Below, piece after piece: positions 9,198 to 18,197 of a DNA stretch of 38,795 nucleotides. Location of the stretch: assembly GCA_050313295.1 (NCBI GenBank), contig JBNPLD010000014.1. One strand, given 5' to 3'. The translations under genes were made by a program, and so were the position numbers. The notes beneath the pieces were generated by a model, which saw only the letters and a program-made list of their open reading frames with translations, did no database searches and was not told where the DNA came from. How positions within the stretch are numbered: the stretch's first letter is position 1; every line of letters starts with the position of its first letter. The DNA is from S5-A14a sp022766365. Its GTDB lineage: Bacteria; Bacillota; Clostridia; Peptostreptococcales; Anaerovoracaceae.

Positions 9198-9643
9198 AAT
9201 TCATCTCCTCTATGCCTAACTAGTACTAATCATATTAATCTTATTCTTTCATTTTTATAATGATCATTGTAATAATTAAACTCATTAATAAGTTCATTGT
9301 TGCAAATTTCAATATTGTCAACTTTTAAAGGATTACTGTTACATATTCTCCTTATTATTAATAATAACATAGTGCCGAATCTTATTGCACAAATATATTG
9401 AACTACAAATCATTCCATTATCTATTATATGATTTTATACAAATATTTTAAAACTACATATAGTTTTTGCAGTATTGTTTGGCCTAACATCCTTTTCGGT
9501 CTGCATTACTTTTGGATAATAGTTGGATATATGTAATACATCACTACTACAAAACGCCAATTAAAGCAGTATAGTTATAATTAATGCACAAAAATCCGTT
9601 CGAATGTGTTTGTTTCGTTGCTCGCAATACACATTTTAAAGAA
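9198..9643. other. 446-bp AT-rich intergenic stretch between the two locus halves
   Basis: No open frame with a plausible start and site. It holds the lysozyme ribosome binding site next to 9197 and should hold the lysozyme promoter; a TTGACA on the minus strand at 9316-9321 is present but I see no well-spaced -10 partner. An inverted repeat AATGTGT (9603-9609) / ACACATT (9629-9635) lies just past the end of the second licD and might help end that transcript, but it lacks a T tract. Confidence 0.5.
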
Positions 9644-10459
9644 TTAATCTGCGAACTTTACTTCAACTGAATTATGATGATATCGTTCACCTTCAGGTGG
9701 TAATTCCATATAATTTCCACCATACGTAACTCGCATGTATTCGTGTACGTTTTTCGATATCCTAAGTTTGTGATTTTCAAACTCAATATCTTCTGTCTCA
9801 AGTATACTGATGGGGTAGAGGTAGTACTTTTCCATGCCATAGGAAAAAGAAGCAGTCAAGAATGTATCGTCGTATCGACTATTGTATCTAATGCACTCAT
9901 CATTAAATTTTTTATAGAGTTTTTCTCGTGATTTCATATGGAAAAATAAATATTTGATATATCTGCCGACAGCTTTTGTATTATAAGAAAGTGTATCTTC
10001 CGGCATTGAAATTGGGCTTGGAACTCCCCACTCATAAATTTTATATCTTAAACTGCTCATATATTTATATCGCTCCCTTGACTTTTCTTTTGGCAAAAAA
10101 TCAAATGGGAATAAATCCACAAAGATACCCTGATGCATTTTAATTTTTCTAGTAGCAGCCTCTACATATTTTGTGTTATTTTTCCTTATTTTCGCATATG
10201 TAAGAAAATAGTTTGGTTCTGTTTCAGGTATTTGTAAAAAGTATTTATCATCTAATTCTTTTTTTGCTATTTCTACAAACTTTTCATAGTCTTTTCTTGG
10301 CATTCCAATATCGGCATCGTCGTCCCATGGAATAAAGCCATTATGTCGAATAGCACCTAATGCTGTGCCTGCATCTAAAAAATAGTTAATATCATATTTT
10401 CTGCAAATTCTATCTATCTCTAATATAATTTCTAATAAATTTTCTTGTAACCTGTTCAT
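9644..10459 (-). CDS. licD: LicD-family phosphotransferase (second copy)
   Basis: 271-residue LicD-family protein with the same core as the copy at 4055: FLDAGTALGAIRHNGFIPWD followed by Asp46-Asp47-Asp48 and Asp50, then a second acidic motif GIFVDLFPFDFLP near residue 130 and a C-terminal YGGNYMELPPEGERYHHN. The family moves phosphocholine or related phospho-polyols from CDP donors onto glycans. It is the last gene of the tight galE-wzz-wzy run, 27 bases after galE, and is probably in that operon. Sequence differs widely from the first copy outside the motifs, so the two may act on different acceptors or transfer different groups. Confidence 0.85.
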   Translation of the reverse strand: MNRLQENLLEIILEIDRICRKYDINYFLDAGTALGAIRHNGFIPWDDDADIGMPRKDYEKFVEIAKKELDDKYFLQIPETEPNYFLTYAKIRKNNTKYVEAATRKIKMHQGIFVDLFPFDFLPKEKSRERYKYMSSLRYKIYEWGVPSPISMPEDTLSYNTKAVGRYIKYLFFHMKSREKLYKKFNDECIRYNSRYDDTFLTASFSYGMEKYYLYPISILETEDIEFENHKLRISKNVHEYMRVTYGGNYMELPPEGERYHHNSVEVKFAD

Positions 10460-10486
10460 ATTCTCTCACATATTTCTTATAAAATT

Positions 10487-11491
10487 TTATTTCAAATTTT
10501 TTTCAAAGTTCCATGTATCTCTACATATATCTTTAATATCATATTGGGGAATCCAGTCTAATAATCTTTTAGCCTTGTCTATATTTGCATAACATATTGC
10601 GATATCTCCAGGCCTTCTTTTCTCAAAAATTTTTTTGATACTTAATCCATTCTCAGATTCAAAGGCATTAACGAGTTCAAGAACAGAGTACCCTAACCCG
10701 GAGCCTAAGTTTATAGCATCATATCCGTTGCTATTTAATGTATATTCAATTCCCTTGACATGTCCTTTAGCCAGATCACATACATGTACGAAATCTCTGA
10801 TGCACGTGCCATCTTCTGTATTATAGTCATTCCCAAATATACTTAGTATTTCATATTTCCCTGATGCAACTCCTGAAATATAAGGCATCAAATTGTTAGG
10901 TGTATCCAAATGAACTTCACCAATCTTTCCGGACGGATGCGCTCCTACAGGATTGAAATATCTTAATGCTACTATGGACATCTCCGGCTTAGAAACAGAA
11001 ACATCTCTTAAAATCTGTTCAGCCATTTTCTTGCTATTACCATATGGATTTGTACAGGTTCCCATTTTCATATTTTCGTATAGTGGTGATTTATTTTCAA
11101 TCCCATAAACAGTTGCTGAAGAACTAAAAACCAAATTATTGCATCCGGTTTTATCCATTGCATCTATAAGATTCAATAGTCCACCTATGTTGTTGTCATA
11201 ATATTTGATTGGATTTTTGATGGACTCGTTAACGGATTTATATCCTGCAAGATGTATCACAGCATCAAAATTTTGTTTTAAAATCTCCACCAGTAACTTA
11301 TTGTCCCTAACATCACATAAAAAAAAATCGGGTTTTACATTGGTTATTTCATGAATTTTATTAAGAGTGTCCTTACTTGAATTATAGAGATTATCTAAAA
11401 TAACAACATCATAGCCTGATTCAATTAGTGCCACAGCTGTATGAGAGCCTATATATCCTAAACCCCCAGTAAGTAAAAATTTGTTTTTCAT
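10487..11491 (-). CDS. galE: UDP-glucose 4-epimerase
   Basis: About 334 residues, the normal GalE length. It interconverts UDP-glucose and UDP-galactose (possibly the HexNAc forms) in the cytoplasm and so supplies galactose-type donors to the locus. The NAD-binding motif GGLGYIGSH is at the N-terminus, the catalytic Tyr-x3-Lys is in NPYGNSKKMAEQ, with SSSATVYG before it, and the C-terminus RRPGDIAICYANIDKAKRLL is typical. I chose ATG at 11489-11491 because AGGGGGA lies about 8 bases upstream; a GTG two codons earlier would be too close to that site. It starts 12 bases after the Wzz-like gene. Confidence 0.93.
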   Translation of the reverse strand: MKNKFLLTGGLGYIGSHTAVALIESGYDVVILDNLYNSSKDTLNKIHEITNVKPDFFLCDVRDNKLLVEILKQNFDAVIHLAGYKSVNESIKNPIKYYDNNIGGLLNLIDAMDKTGCNNLVFSSSATVYGIENKSPLYENMKMGTCTNPYGNSKKMAEQILRDVSVSKPEMSIVALRYFNPVGAHPSGKIGEVHLDTPNNLMPYISGVASGKYEILSIFGNDYNTEDGTCIRDFVHVCDLAKGHVKGIEYTLNSNGYDAINLGSGLGYSVLELVNAFESENGLSIKKIFEKRRPGDIAICYANIDKAKRLLDWIPQYDIKDICRDTWNFEKNLK

Positions 11492-11503
11492 TTTCACTTC
11501 CCC

Positions 11504-12097
11504 CTATTCTTCAGAGAATATATACTGTTTTCTATATACAAACATTAGGATGACTAATCCGAAAAAAGCTCCCACTACAACTCCTTTTTTTAGGTAATTA
11601 TTTTGTTTGATTTTTTGACTTTCAGATAATCTTGCTTCCTCAATTACAACGGCATTAGTACTTTTATCTATTTCGTTTATTTTTTCAATAGCAATATCTT
11701 GAATTGTAGAAGCAATTTTTATAGCATTTTTCCGATTATTATCATTCACGGATAGTCTTATTATTCTTGAGTTAGTTATATTTTCCACCTTATATTTTCC
11801 ACTCAATTCATCAATTGACATATTTAAATCAAGTTTCTTTATTGCAGTTTCTAACACATTTCTACTTTTAGCAATTTCTATACAGTCCTGAATACCCATA
11901 TCTAAATTTTGCGTGTATTCTGATTTGCTAGAATGACCAATATAAATACTTGAAGTTGCATTTGCATTTATAGTTTTACTTTCAAATATGCTTTTCAAGT
12001 AACCCGCACCACCCAAGAGTATGGCACATAGCAAGACAACCCAAACTTTTCTAACTATTACTTTTATCAGTAAATTAGCATTTACACTTCTTTTCAT
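11504..12097 (-). CDS. Wzz/CpsC-like polysaccharide chain-length protein
   Basis: 197 residues with the layout of Gram-positive Wzz-domain co-polymerases: a basic cytoplasmic start, a membrane helix at about residues 18-36 (VWVVLLCAILLGGAGYL), a 120-residue extracellular part, and a second helix near 168-185 (GVVVGAFFGLVILMFVY) with a short cytoplasmic tail. Such proteins set chain length with a Wzy polymerase, and often work with a CpsD-type tyrosine kinase. No kinase, no phosphatase and no C-terminal tyrosine cluster is seen here. It lies 13 bases after the Wzy-like gene, with AAGGAG before ATG at 12097. Confidence 0.75.
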   Translation of the reverse strand: MKRSVNANLLIKVIVRKVWVVLLCAILLGGAGYLKSIFESKTINANATSSIYIGHSSKSEYTQNLDMGIQDCIEIAKSRNVLETAIKKLDLNMSIDELSGKYKVENITNSRIIRLSVNDNNRKNAIKIASTIQDIAIEKINEIDKSTNAVVIEEARLSESQKIKQNNYLKKGVVVGAFFGLVILMFVYRKQYIFSEE

Positions 12098-12110
12098 TTT
12101 ATCTCCTTAT

Positions 12111-13520
12111 TCATTTGAATTTTATTTTATATCCTTTTTCATAAATTAACAAGTATATTAATACCAAAAACGCAGAAAACACTAATTTATGTAAAGTCAT
12201 AACTTCTGTGATGAAACCATCAAAATTATTTCGTGGTGCATATAATATTGAAAAACAGAAAACTAATAAAATTGTATCACTAAAAATATTTTTGAAGTTT
12301 ATCTGACTTACTTTCTTTAGTATGAACCCATAAATTATATTACCTAATAATACTCCTATATATCCAAAGTCATGAAAAAGTTCTGCTATATATGAACTTC
12401 CTGTCCCGTGACCATACAAATACCAATCACCATATACTAAATATGACAACCTATGTGCCAGTGAGTTGCTCATTGTTGCAGTTTCAATGGAATTATTAGT
12501 ATACACCTTCACATCCACAAATTGCCTTACTAGTGCATTCTCAAATAAAGCATTATGGACACTATTGAACGATACTAGATTGAGATCTGCGATGCTGTAC
12601 TTATAATAAATATCTCGTTTTATATTATTGATACTTCCACCTTGTTGGTCGAAAAAATCTATAATAGAATGTAATAATCCCTGTGTTTCTATTGATCTTC
12701 CTGTTCGAATAAAATCAAATAAATAAAGTAAAATGAATACCACTGGTAAAGATATTACCCCAATATGTATTAATCTTTTACTAACCCACTCCCCCTCAGA
12801 TCTATGCCTTATTACAAAATACATAATCATAACAAAGTTACCTATAACCATGGTCGCTCTAATTCCAGTAAACATTGTTAAAAGCAAGTAGAATTCATAA
12901 ACGCCAAAAATTTTGATTACTTCATTTTTGGGGGGAGCAGATGCTAAATAAATGCATAGTGCCAAGTTACAAAATGCTGAAAAATATACTAGAAACCCGA
13001 ATTTTTCACTATATTCCATCGTGTACGAACTAACATATCCCACAGACATGACAAATTGTATGCGCTCAATAGTTCTAAAGATTGCAATCAATAAGCAGAA
13101 TAAAAATATATTCCTTGTATACTTAGAAAATTTATTATAATCCTGAATTAAGTTTTGATTGAATTCTATATTAAATATTTCAGCTAACTTAAGACCTAAA
13201 AAAATACCTATCAAAGAAATGATTAATAAATAGTAGGATTTTTCATCTATTGTTGTTGAATATATATAATGCCGTGAAAACCCAAAAAAATAATGAGCTA
13301 CTTCCCTTCCGAGAAGTAATACATAGAACGACACCAGAAACAAAAGAATCCCAATATTATTCTTTATATCCATTAAAGAGTAAATTAATAAAGCAATCCA
13401 TATTGAAAGTACAATTGAAAAAATATCATTAGCATCGAACGCAATGCATACACCATAAGTTAAAAGAGAGGCTAGAAATAAAATTAAATAATTTTCATAA
13501 CAAGACTTTTTAAATTGCAT
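12111..13520 (-). CDS. Wzy-like oligosaccharide repeat-unit polymerase
   Basis: About 469 residues with some ten or more hydrophobic helices and one large external loop in the C-terminal half (about residues 270-400). That loop ends GHGTGSSYIAELFHDFGYIG, a pattern common in O-antigen/capsule polymerases of the Wzy type. It would join lipid-linked repeat units on the outer face of the membrane. Wzy proteins are poorly conserved, so the call rests on topology and on its place between a GT4 gene and the Wzz-like gene. The start ATG at 13518-13520 follows GGAGAGG with 7 bases between; an earlier ATG at 13544 has no site. Confidence 0.75.
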   Translation of the reverse strand: MQFKKSCYENYLILFLASLLTYGVCIAFDANDIFSIVLSIWIALLIYSLMDIKNNIGILLFLVSFYVLLLGREVAHYFFGFSRHYIYSTTIDEKSYYLLIISLIGIFLGLKLAEIFNIEFNQNLIQDYNKFSKYTRNIFLFCLLIAIFRTIERIQFVMSVGYVSSYTMEYSEKFGFLVYFSAFCNLALCIYLASAPPKNEVIKIFGVYEFYLLLTMFTGIRATMVIGNFVMIMYFVIRHRSEGEWVSKRLIHIGVISLPVVFILLYLFDFIRTGRSIETQGLLHSIIDFFDQQGGSINNIKRDIYYKYSIADLNLVSFNSVHNALFENALVRQFVDVKVYTNNSIETATMSNSLAHRLSYLVYGDWYLYGHGTGSSYIAELFHDFGYIGVLLGNIIYGFILKKVSQINFKNIFSDTILLVFCFSILYAPRNNFDGFITEVMTLHKLVFSAFLVLIYLLIYEKGYKIKFK

Positions 13521-13544
13521 AGCAAATCCTCTCCACATTGCCAA

Positions 13545-14621
13545 TTAAATACTTTCTATAAGTTCTATCCATTTTAATTTTATCTCCTTTTTAGAAAACT
13601 TATGGAGGTTAACTCTGGAGTTGTTTGATAATAAAAATCTTTGTCTTTCTGAAGTAATTAACTCTGTCATCTTATCACTAAATTCGCTTAAATTATATGG
13701 TTCAATCAAATATCCATTTATACCATCCGATATTATCTCTCTCGGTCCAGTCAATATATCAAAACTTATAATTGGAAGCTTTGCCTCCTGAACTTCAAGG
13801 AGTATCAATGGAAACCCTTCTCGCAGTGATGGCATTACAAAGAAAGCATAATTTTGAAATACCTTATAGAGATTGTCTTGCCATCCCATAAAGTTCAAAG
13901 CATCTTCCACTTTTGCTTCTTTTGCAAGAGCAATTAACTTATCTTTCTCCGGTCCATCACCATAAAGATCTATGCTCCAGTCAGGGAAGTCTTTAGCGAT
14001 TGATGCCCAAATCTTAATTAGAAGATCAAATCCCTTCTCATAATTTAGTCTGCCTACTGCCAAGATTTTTTTTGAATGAGGATTATAATCACCATATTCC
14101 TTATTCATATCTATCCAGTTGGGAATGGCAACAATTTTCTTTTTAGAGTACTTGAACTTTTTAATGTAGTCATTTTTATTTCGTTCAGTCAATGTTACGG
14201 TTTTATGTGTTAAAAGAGAGTTCAAAAATCTGATGAATACAATGTCTCTCCTCTCCCACTGACTCATAAGAGAACCGTGCTCATGAAATACTAATTTTGC
14301 TTTGGTATTGAGCCTTAAAGTGGACGCTATAAAACCTGGATAATCACCTTCTAAAAAGACTACGTCTATTTTGTTACTGATTACATAATCCTTTAGGGGC
14401 TTCTTCAACTCTCGTCTCATTACGGAAAGGCGTTTTAATTTCTTTGATAAGGCAATTACTTTAATGTTTTCAGCAAAATCATATCTAACTTCATCATCTA
14501 AGAAAAGTGAAATTATATGTACTTCGTATTTTTTAGATAATTCGTTTGCTACATTTGCTACAACTTGGTTTAAGCCACCCCAATAGGAAATGTTATATAC
14601 AACAAATGCAATTTTTTTCAT
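13545..14621 (-). CDS. Glycosyltransferase family 4
   Basis: 358-residue GT-B enzyme. The N-terminal fold starts KKIAFVVYNISYWGGLNQVV, with the Gly-Gly loop typical of acceptor-side GT4 domains. The C-terminal donor domain has AVGRLNYEKGFDLLI, then a GT4 signature Glu-x7-Glu in EGFPLILLE near residue 280. It should add one sugar to the lipid-linked repeat unit in the cytoplasm. The start overlaps the upstream GT2 by 4 bases (ATGA), so the two are coupled. The sugar is not predictable. Confidence 0.85.
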   Translation of the reverse strand: MKKIAFVVYNISYWGGLNQVVANVANELSKKYEVHIISLFLDDEVRYDFAENIKVIALSKKLKRLSVMRRELKKPLKDYVISNKIDVVFLEGDYPGFIASTLRLNTKAKLVFHEHGSLMSQWERRDIVFIRFLNSLLTHKTVTLTERNKNDYIKKFKYSKKKIVAIPNWIDMNKEYGDYNPHSKKILAVGRLNYEKGFDLLIKIWASIAKDFPDWSIDLYGDGPEKDKLIALAKEAKVEDALNFMGWQDNLYKVFQNYAFFVMPSLREGFPLILLEVQEAKLPIISFDILTGPREIISDGINGYLIEPYNLSEFSDKMTELITSERQRFLLSNNSRVNLHKFSKKEIKLKWIELIESI

Positions 14622-15613
14622 TTATTAATTGTCCTTCTTTTAATCCCTCTACTTAACAGAAATTTGTAGAAATGTGTATTTATCATCAGTGCTATTGCCA
14701 ACAGTTTACGGCCTTTTGAAAAATACTCACAACTAATTATTTTCTTAAAATTATGCTTTATAAAACCAATAAGCATCTTTTGCTTTTCTTGATCTAATTT
14801 AGTACCACTCATTAGCATTCTATCCAAAACAACAAAATGAGCCCAATATAATCTAAACAAAGCTTGTTTTTCTAAATGCGGAGCTTCCACAATGACTTTA
14901 TCATATGTAAACTCGTAGCTTTCTATTATATCCCAGCTCTTATCCGAGTAATTTTCTGTTGTTGTACTATTAGGTCTATGCCAGTAATGGTAATAGGCCT
15001 TAGTCGTAAAGTGAGCTCTATCAGTTTTCAATAGCAACTCTGTAGTGAAAAAAACATCTTCGTAGATCTTACCTATTGGGAATCTAATTGTTCTTAGAAT
15101 CTCTTTTTTTATAATTTTAGCACATGCTGTACCTGGAATCAATTTACCTTCAAGCAAATACTGCAATGCTTCTATTCCATTACACTCAAATTCAACAAGC
15201 TCTCTATCATCATTGATTACTTTGCCGTCATAGTCATCTTTGTGATGACATCCAACCACATCATATTTATTTGAATTTGAGAAATTCATTAACTCTTCGA
15301 ACATGCCTTTTTCAATAAAGTCATCACCGTCAATAAAAACAATATATTCTCCCGTTGCCTCATCTATGCCAAGATTTCTCGCACTAGATTGTCCACCATT
15401 GGACTTATGAATTGCTCTTATAATGTTATGTTTACATGCGAGAGAATCACAAATTTCAGATGACCTATCGGTTGAACCATCATCTACCAATATTATTTCG
15501 AGATTTGAATAATTTTGGTCAAGAACAGATTCCACACAACGCTCAATATATTTTTCTATGTTATAAACCGGTATAATTACAGATAATTTATTTAAAAGTT
15601 TGTTATTCATCAC
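14618..15613 (-). CDS. Glycosyltransferase family 2
   Basis: 331 residues with a clear GT-A domain: KLSVIIPVYNIEKYIERCVE, LVDDGSTDRSSEICD, SNGGQSSARNLGID and the DxD-type motif FIDGDDF. A second conserved point, KIYEDVFFTTELL, carries the acidic catalytic-base region. It adds a sugar to the growing repeat unit at the membrane inner face. It overlaps the flippase gene upstream and the GT4 gene downstream by 4 bases each. M1 or M2 could be the start; this does not change the product materially. Confidence 0.87.
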   Translation of the reverse strand: MMNNKLLNKLSVIIPVYNIEKYIERCVESVLDQNYSNLEIILVDDGSTDRSSEICDSLACKHNIIRAIHKSNGGQSSARNLGIDEATGEYIVFIDGDDFIEKGMFEELMNFSNSNKYDVVGCHHKDDYDGKVINDDRELVEFECNGIEALQYLLEGKLIPGTACAKIIKKEILRTIRFPIGKIYEDVFFTTELLLKTDRAHFTTKAYYHYWHRPNSTTTENYSDKSWDIIESYEFTYDKVIVEAPHLEKQALFRLYWAHFVVLDRMLMSGTKLDQEKQKMLIGFIKHNFKKIISCEYFSKGRKLLAIALMINTHFYKFLLSRGIKRRTINK

Positions 15614-17121
15614 TTGTTCCTATTTTTAACAACATTATAAAATTCTTCCAACTCCTGTTTATAAAATGCAAAAGAAAGTCCTGTGTATATTACAATCCCG
15701 ATAGATGTTGTAATAACTGCATATATCACCCATGAAAAATAATTGATTGCTATTTTACTAATATATAAATACCCTGAAGCGTAGTGGACAGCAAATCCTA
15801 CAGAAAAAGTTCCGACTAATTTTATAGTCTCGTTCATTCTTTTATATATTATTTTTTTCTCTAAATAATATATGTGGAATAAATATCTTACCCCAATAGA
15901 AACAAGCGTTCCTATTGCTACACCTACAAGACCGAATGTATAAACAAGTATAAGTGACAATCCAATGTTTATAATCGCTTCTGCATAAGCATAGCGGCTT
16001 GTAGATTTATAATGATTTGCTGCATATATAATCGTACTTGTGGGTTCCCGTAGAGAATATACCATCTGTGATAAAGTAATGATAAATGCAAATGTAGGCT
16101 GTATATAATTTGTATCAGTTACCCCATATGTATATATTTTCACAAAGGGTACAATTAGTACCGCACATGTTGAATATACTAGGAACACTATATACGTCAT
16201 AATGAATTCATATGAATCATAAACCTTTTTTAACTTACTGATGTTATCAACAGCTATTTGTTCTCCAATAGATGGCGTAACTCCAGCTACCACAGATGCG
16301 ATAATGCTTCTTATAGCATTTACAATCATACTGTATACTGAATAAACTGAAACGACACTTAGAGTGGATGCCATGGTTAAAACAACTATGTCTGTATTAC
16401 GGTGAATAAAAGCAGCAGTCATAATGCCCATTCCATCCCACCTTTGACTTATTAAACTGTTATCAGGAGCCTGATTGTAATCAATTTCGTAATGATTTTG
16501 CACGTACTTCTGTAGCATTAATAATTGAATTAAATATGCTAAAACCGTAACGATTTTTATTATATGAATGCTTGGGCATATTTGTATACAAATAATAAAG
16601 CCAATTATTTCTAAAGTCAAACAGAAAGTCTGAATAAAAGCTGTAACATACACCTTTTTATCAGCATTTAAAAGCATCCTCCATATAAGCATCGAATAGT
16701 AGCGAATAAAAAAATTAATTCCTAATATTATAGTTAATGTAAACACATAGTTATAGCTAAAAGAATTCTTTACCATCAATGGATAAACCATGGCAACAAT
16801 CAACAAATACACAAGAAAAAGCATAGCGATTTTTCTAAAAAATTTTGTAACCGTAACTATTATTCTGCTTACTTGTTTTATATTACCTTCAAATAAAGGT
16901 TTATATAATGATGCAACGACAATTCCTCCCAAGCCTCCTTCTGCAAGGCTAAAATAATTTAAATACTGCTCCAGCGATAAATATAAACCATTCACTTCAG
17001 AACCTAATGAGCTTATAATAAGCCGCGGCATAATAAAACCACCTATTATAGTTGCTACATTTAATATGAGGGAGGCAATAGTATTGATAAAAATTATATT
17101 TTTATTTGATATTATTTTCAT
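15610..17121 (-). CDS. Wzx-like polysaccharide flippase
   Basis: 503-residue membrane protein with about 12-14 hydrophobic helices, starting KIISNKNIIFINTIASLILN, the common beginning of Wzx/RfbX-type flippases. GGLGGIVVASLYKPL and VASTLSVVSVYSVYS-like helices fit the MOP superfamily. It would move undecaprenyl-linked repeat units to the outer face for the Wzy-like polymerase. It begins 8 bases after the SDR gene and overlaps the GT2 by 4 bases. Confidence 0.85.
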   Translation of the reverse strand: MKIISNKNIIFINTIASLILNVATIIGGFIMPRLIISSLGSEVNGLYLSLEQYLNYFSLAEGGLGGIVVASLYKPLFEGNIKQVSRIIVTVTKFFRKIAMLFLVYLLIVAMVYPLMVKNSFSYNYVFTLTIILGINFFIRYYSMLIWRMLLNADKKVYVTAFIQTFCLTLEIIGFIICIQICPSIHIIKIVTVLAYLIQLLMLQKYVQNHYEIDYNQAPDNSLISQRWDGMGIMTAAFIHRNTDIVVLTMASTLSVVSVYSVYSMIVNAIRSIIASVVAGVTPSIGEQIAVDNISKLKKVYDSYEFIMTYIVFLVYSTCAVLIVPFVKIYTYGVTDTNYIQPTFAFIITLSQMVYSLREPTSTIIYAANHYKSTSRYAYAEAIINIGLSLILVYTFGLVGVAIGTLVSIGVRYLFHIYYLEKKIIYKRMNETIKLVGTFSVGFAVHYASGYLYISKIAINYFSWVIYAVITTSIGIVIYTGLSFAFYKQELEEFYNVVKNRNK

Positions 17122-17129
17122 GTCAGATT

Positions 17130-18197
17130 TTATTTTTCAGCTCTCATTATATCTAAAGTTCTCTTTATACCCGTCTCTATATTATATAAAGGGCTCCAGC
17201 CAAGTTGCTTTAATTTACTGCCGTCAAGTCTTGCAATTGTTGCCTTGCTATATCCTTTTTTTTCCAGTTCGTCAGGCAGCTCTATCACAACTTTTTTATC
17301 GCATTCTTTAGCAATAATTCCAGCTAAATCTTTTAATCTAATATCTGATTTTGTGTCTGCAACATTATAAGCTTCCCCAGTTTTTCCATTAAAAAGTACA
17401 TTAAGTAATCCTAGTATAGCATCCGCCATGTACGTATATGAATAATACTGATTTCCTTCGCTTTTTAGAACAATATCTTGCCCATGAATAGCTTTCTTCA
17501 AAAATTGTGAAATAGCTTTAGTATCAGATGCAAGCATAGTTGGGCCATAAGATCTGGTAAATCTGCATATTGACACATTTACATTTTTTTGTGCAATATA
17601 GGCTTGACACAAAGCTTCTCCACATCTTTTGCTCTCAGGATACCCTGCTCTTAAAGTGTTAGAGTCAATATATCCACAATACTTTTCATCAAATAATTCA
17701 ACATCTCGTCTATTTTCTCCGTAAATTTCATTGGAAGATGCAAATATGAATCTACTGCCTTTGTTTTTTGCTGCTAAATCAAGCATCTTGTTCAAACCTA
17801 ACACATTTGTCATTATGGTCCCTATTGGATCTACCGCATATGACACTGGGTGAGTATTGCTAGCTAGATGTAATATGTAGTCAAGGTTTTCATTAACTGC
17901 TATATTCTGGACTTTATTAATATCCATCTCGACGAATGATAAATTCTTTATCCCTAAATATTCAGAAAATCTTTTCTCTAATTTAGGTATATCTCTTCCT
18001 GCTAAAATAATCTTGCAATTTAAGTGATATCTCGAATTTCTGTACATCAATACATCCACAAAAAAACTACCTAAAAGGCCTCGTCCGCCAGTTAAAAAGA
18101 TACTTTTATTCTGGAGCTTTTTCCAATCCAAATCGCATTCAGCTACCTTGGAGACATCCTCTAAATATAATTTGTTCTGGAGTAAATTTTCCTGCAT
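17130..18197 (-). CDS. NAD-dependent epimerase/dehydratase-type SDR, partner of the cytidylyltransferase
   Basis: About 355 residues, extended short-chain dehydrogenase fold. The nucleotide loop is FLTGGRGLLGSFF, Ser is in FASSNEIYGE, and the catalytic Tyr-x3-Lys is in AGYPESKRCGEAL. It starts at ATG 18195-18197, which overlaps the TGA of the upstream cytidylyltransferase by one base (TGATG), so the two are coupled. In some pneumococcal capsule loci a cytidylyltransferase is paired with an enzyme of this type to make CDP-arabinitol or CDP-mannitol. I infer a similar alditol role here, with the polyol unknown. A conventional nucleotide-sugar epimerase or decarboxylase is the alternative. Confidence 0.75.
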   Translation of the reverse strand: MQENLLQNKLYLEDVSKVAECDLDWKKLQNKSIFLTGGRGLLGSFFVDVLMYRNSRYHLNCKIILAGRDIPKLEKRFSEYLGIKNLSFVEMDINKVQNIAVNENLDYILHLASNTHPVSYAVDPIGTIMTNVLGLNKMLDLAAKNKGSRFIFASSNEIYGENRRDVELFDEKYCGYIDSNTLRAGYPESKRCGEALCQAYIAQKNVNVSICRFTRSYGPTMLASDTKAISQFLKKAIHGQDIVLKSEGNQYYSYTYMADAILGLLNVLFNGKTGEAYNVADTKSDIRLKDLAGIIAKECDKKVVIELPDELEKKGYSKATIARLDGSKLKQLGWSPLYNIETGIKRTLDIMRAEK

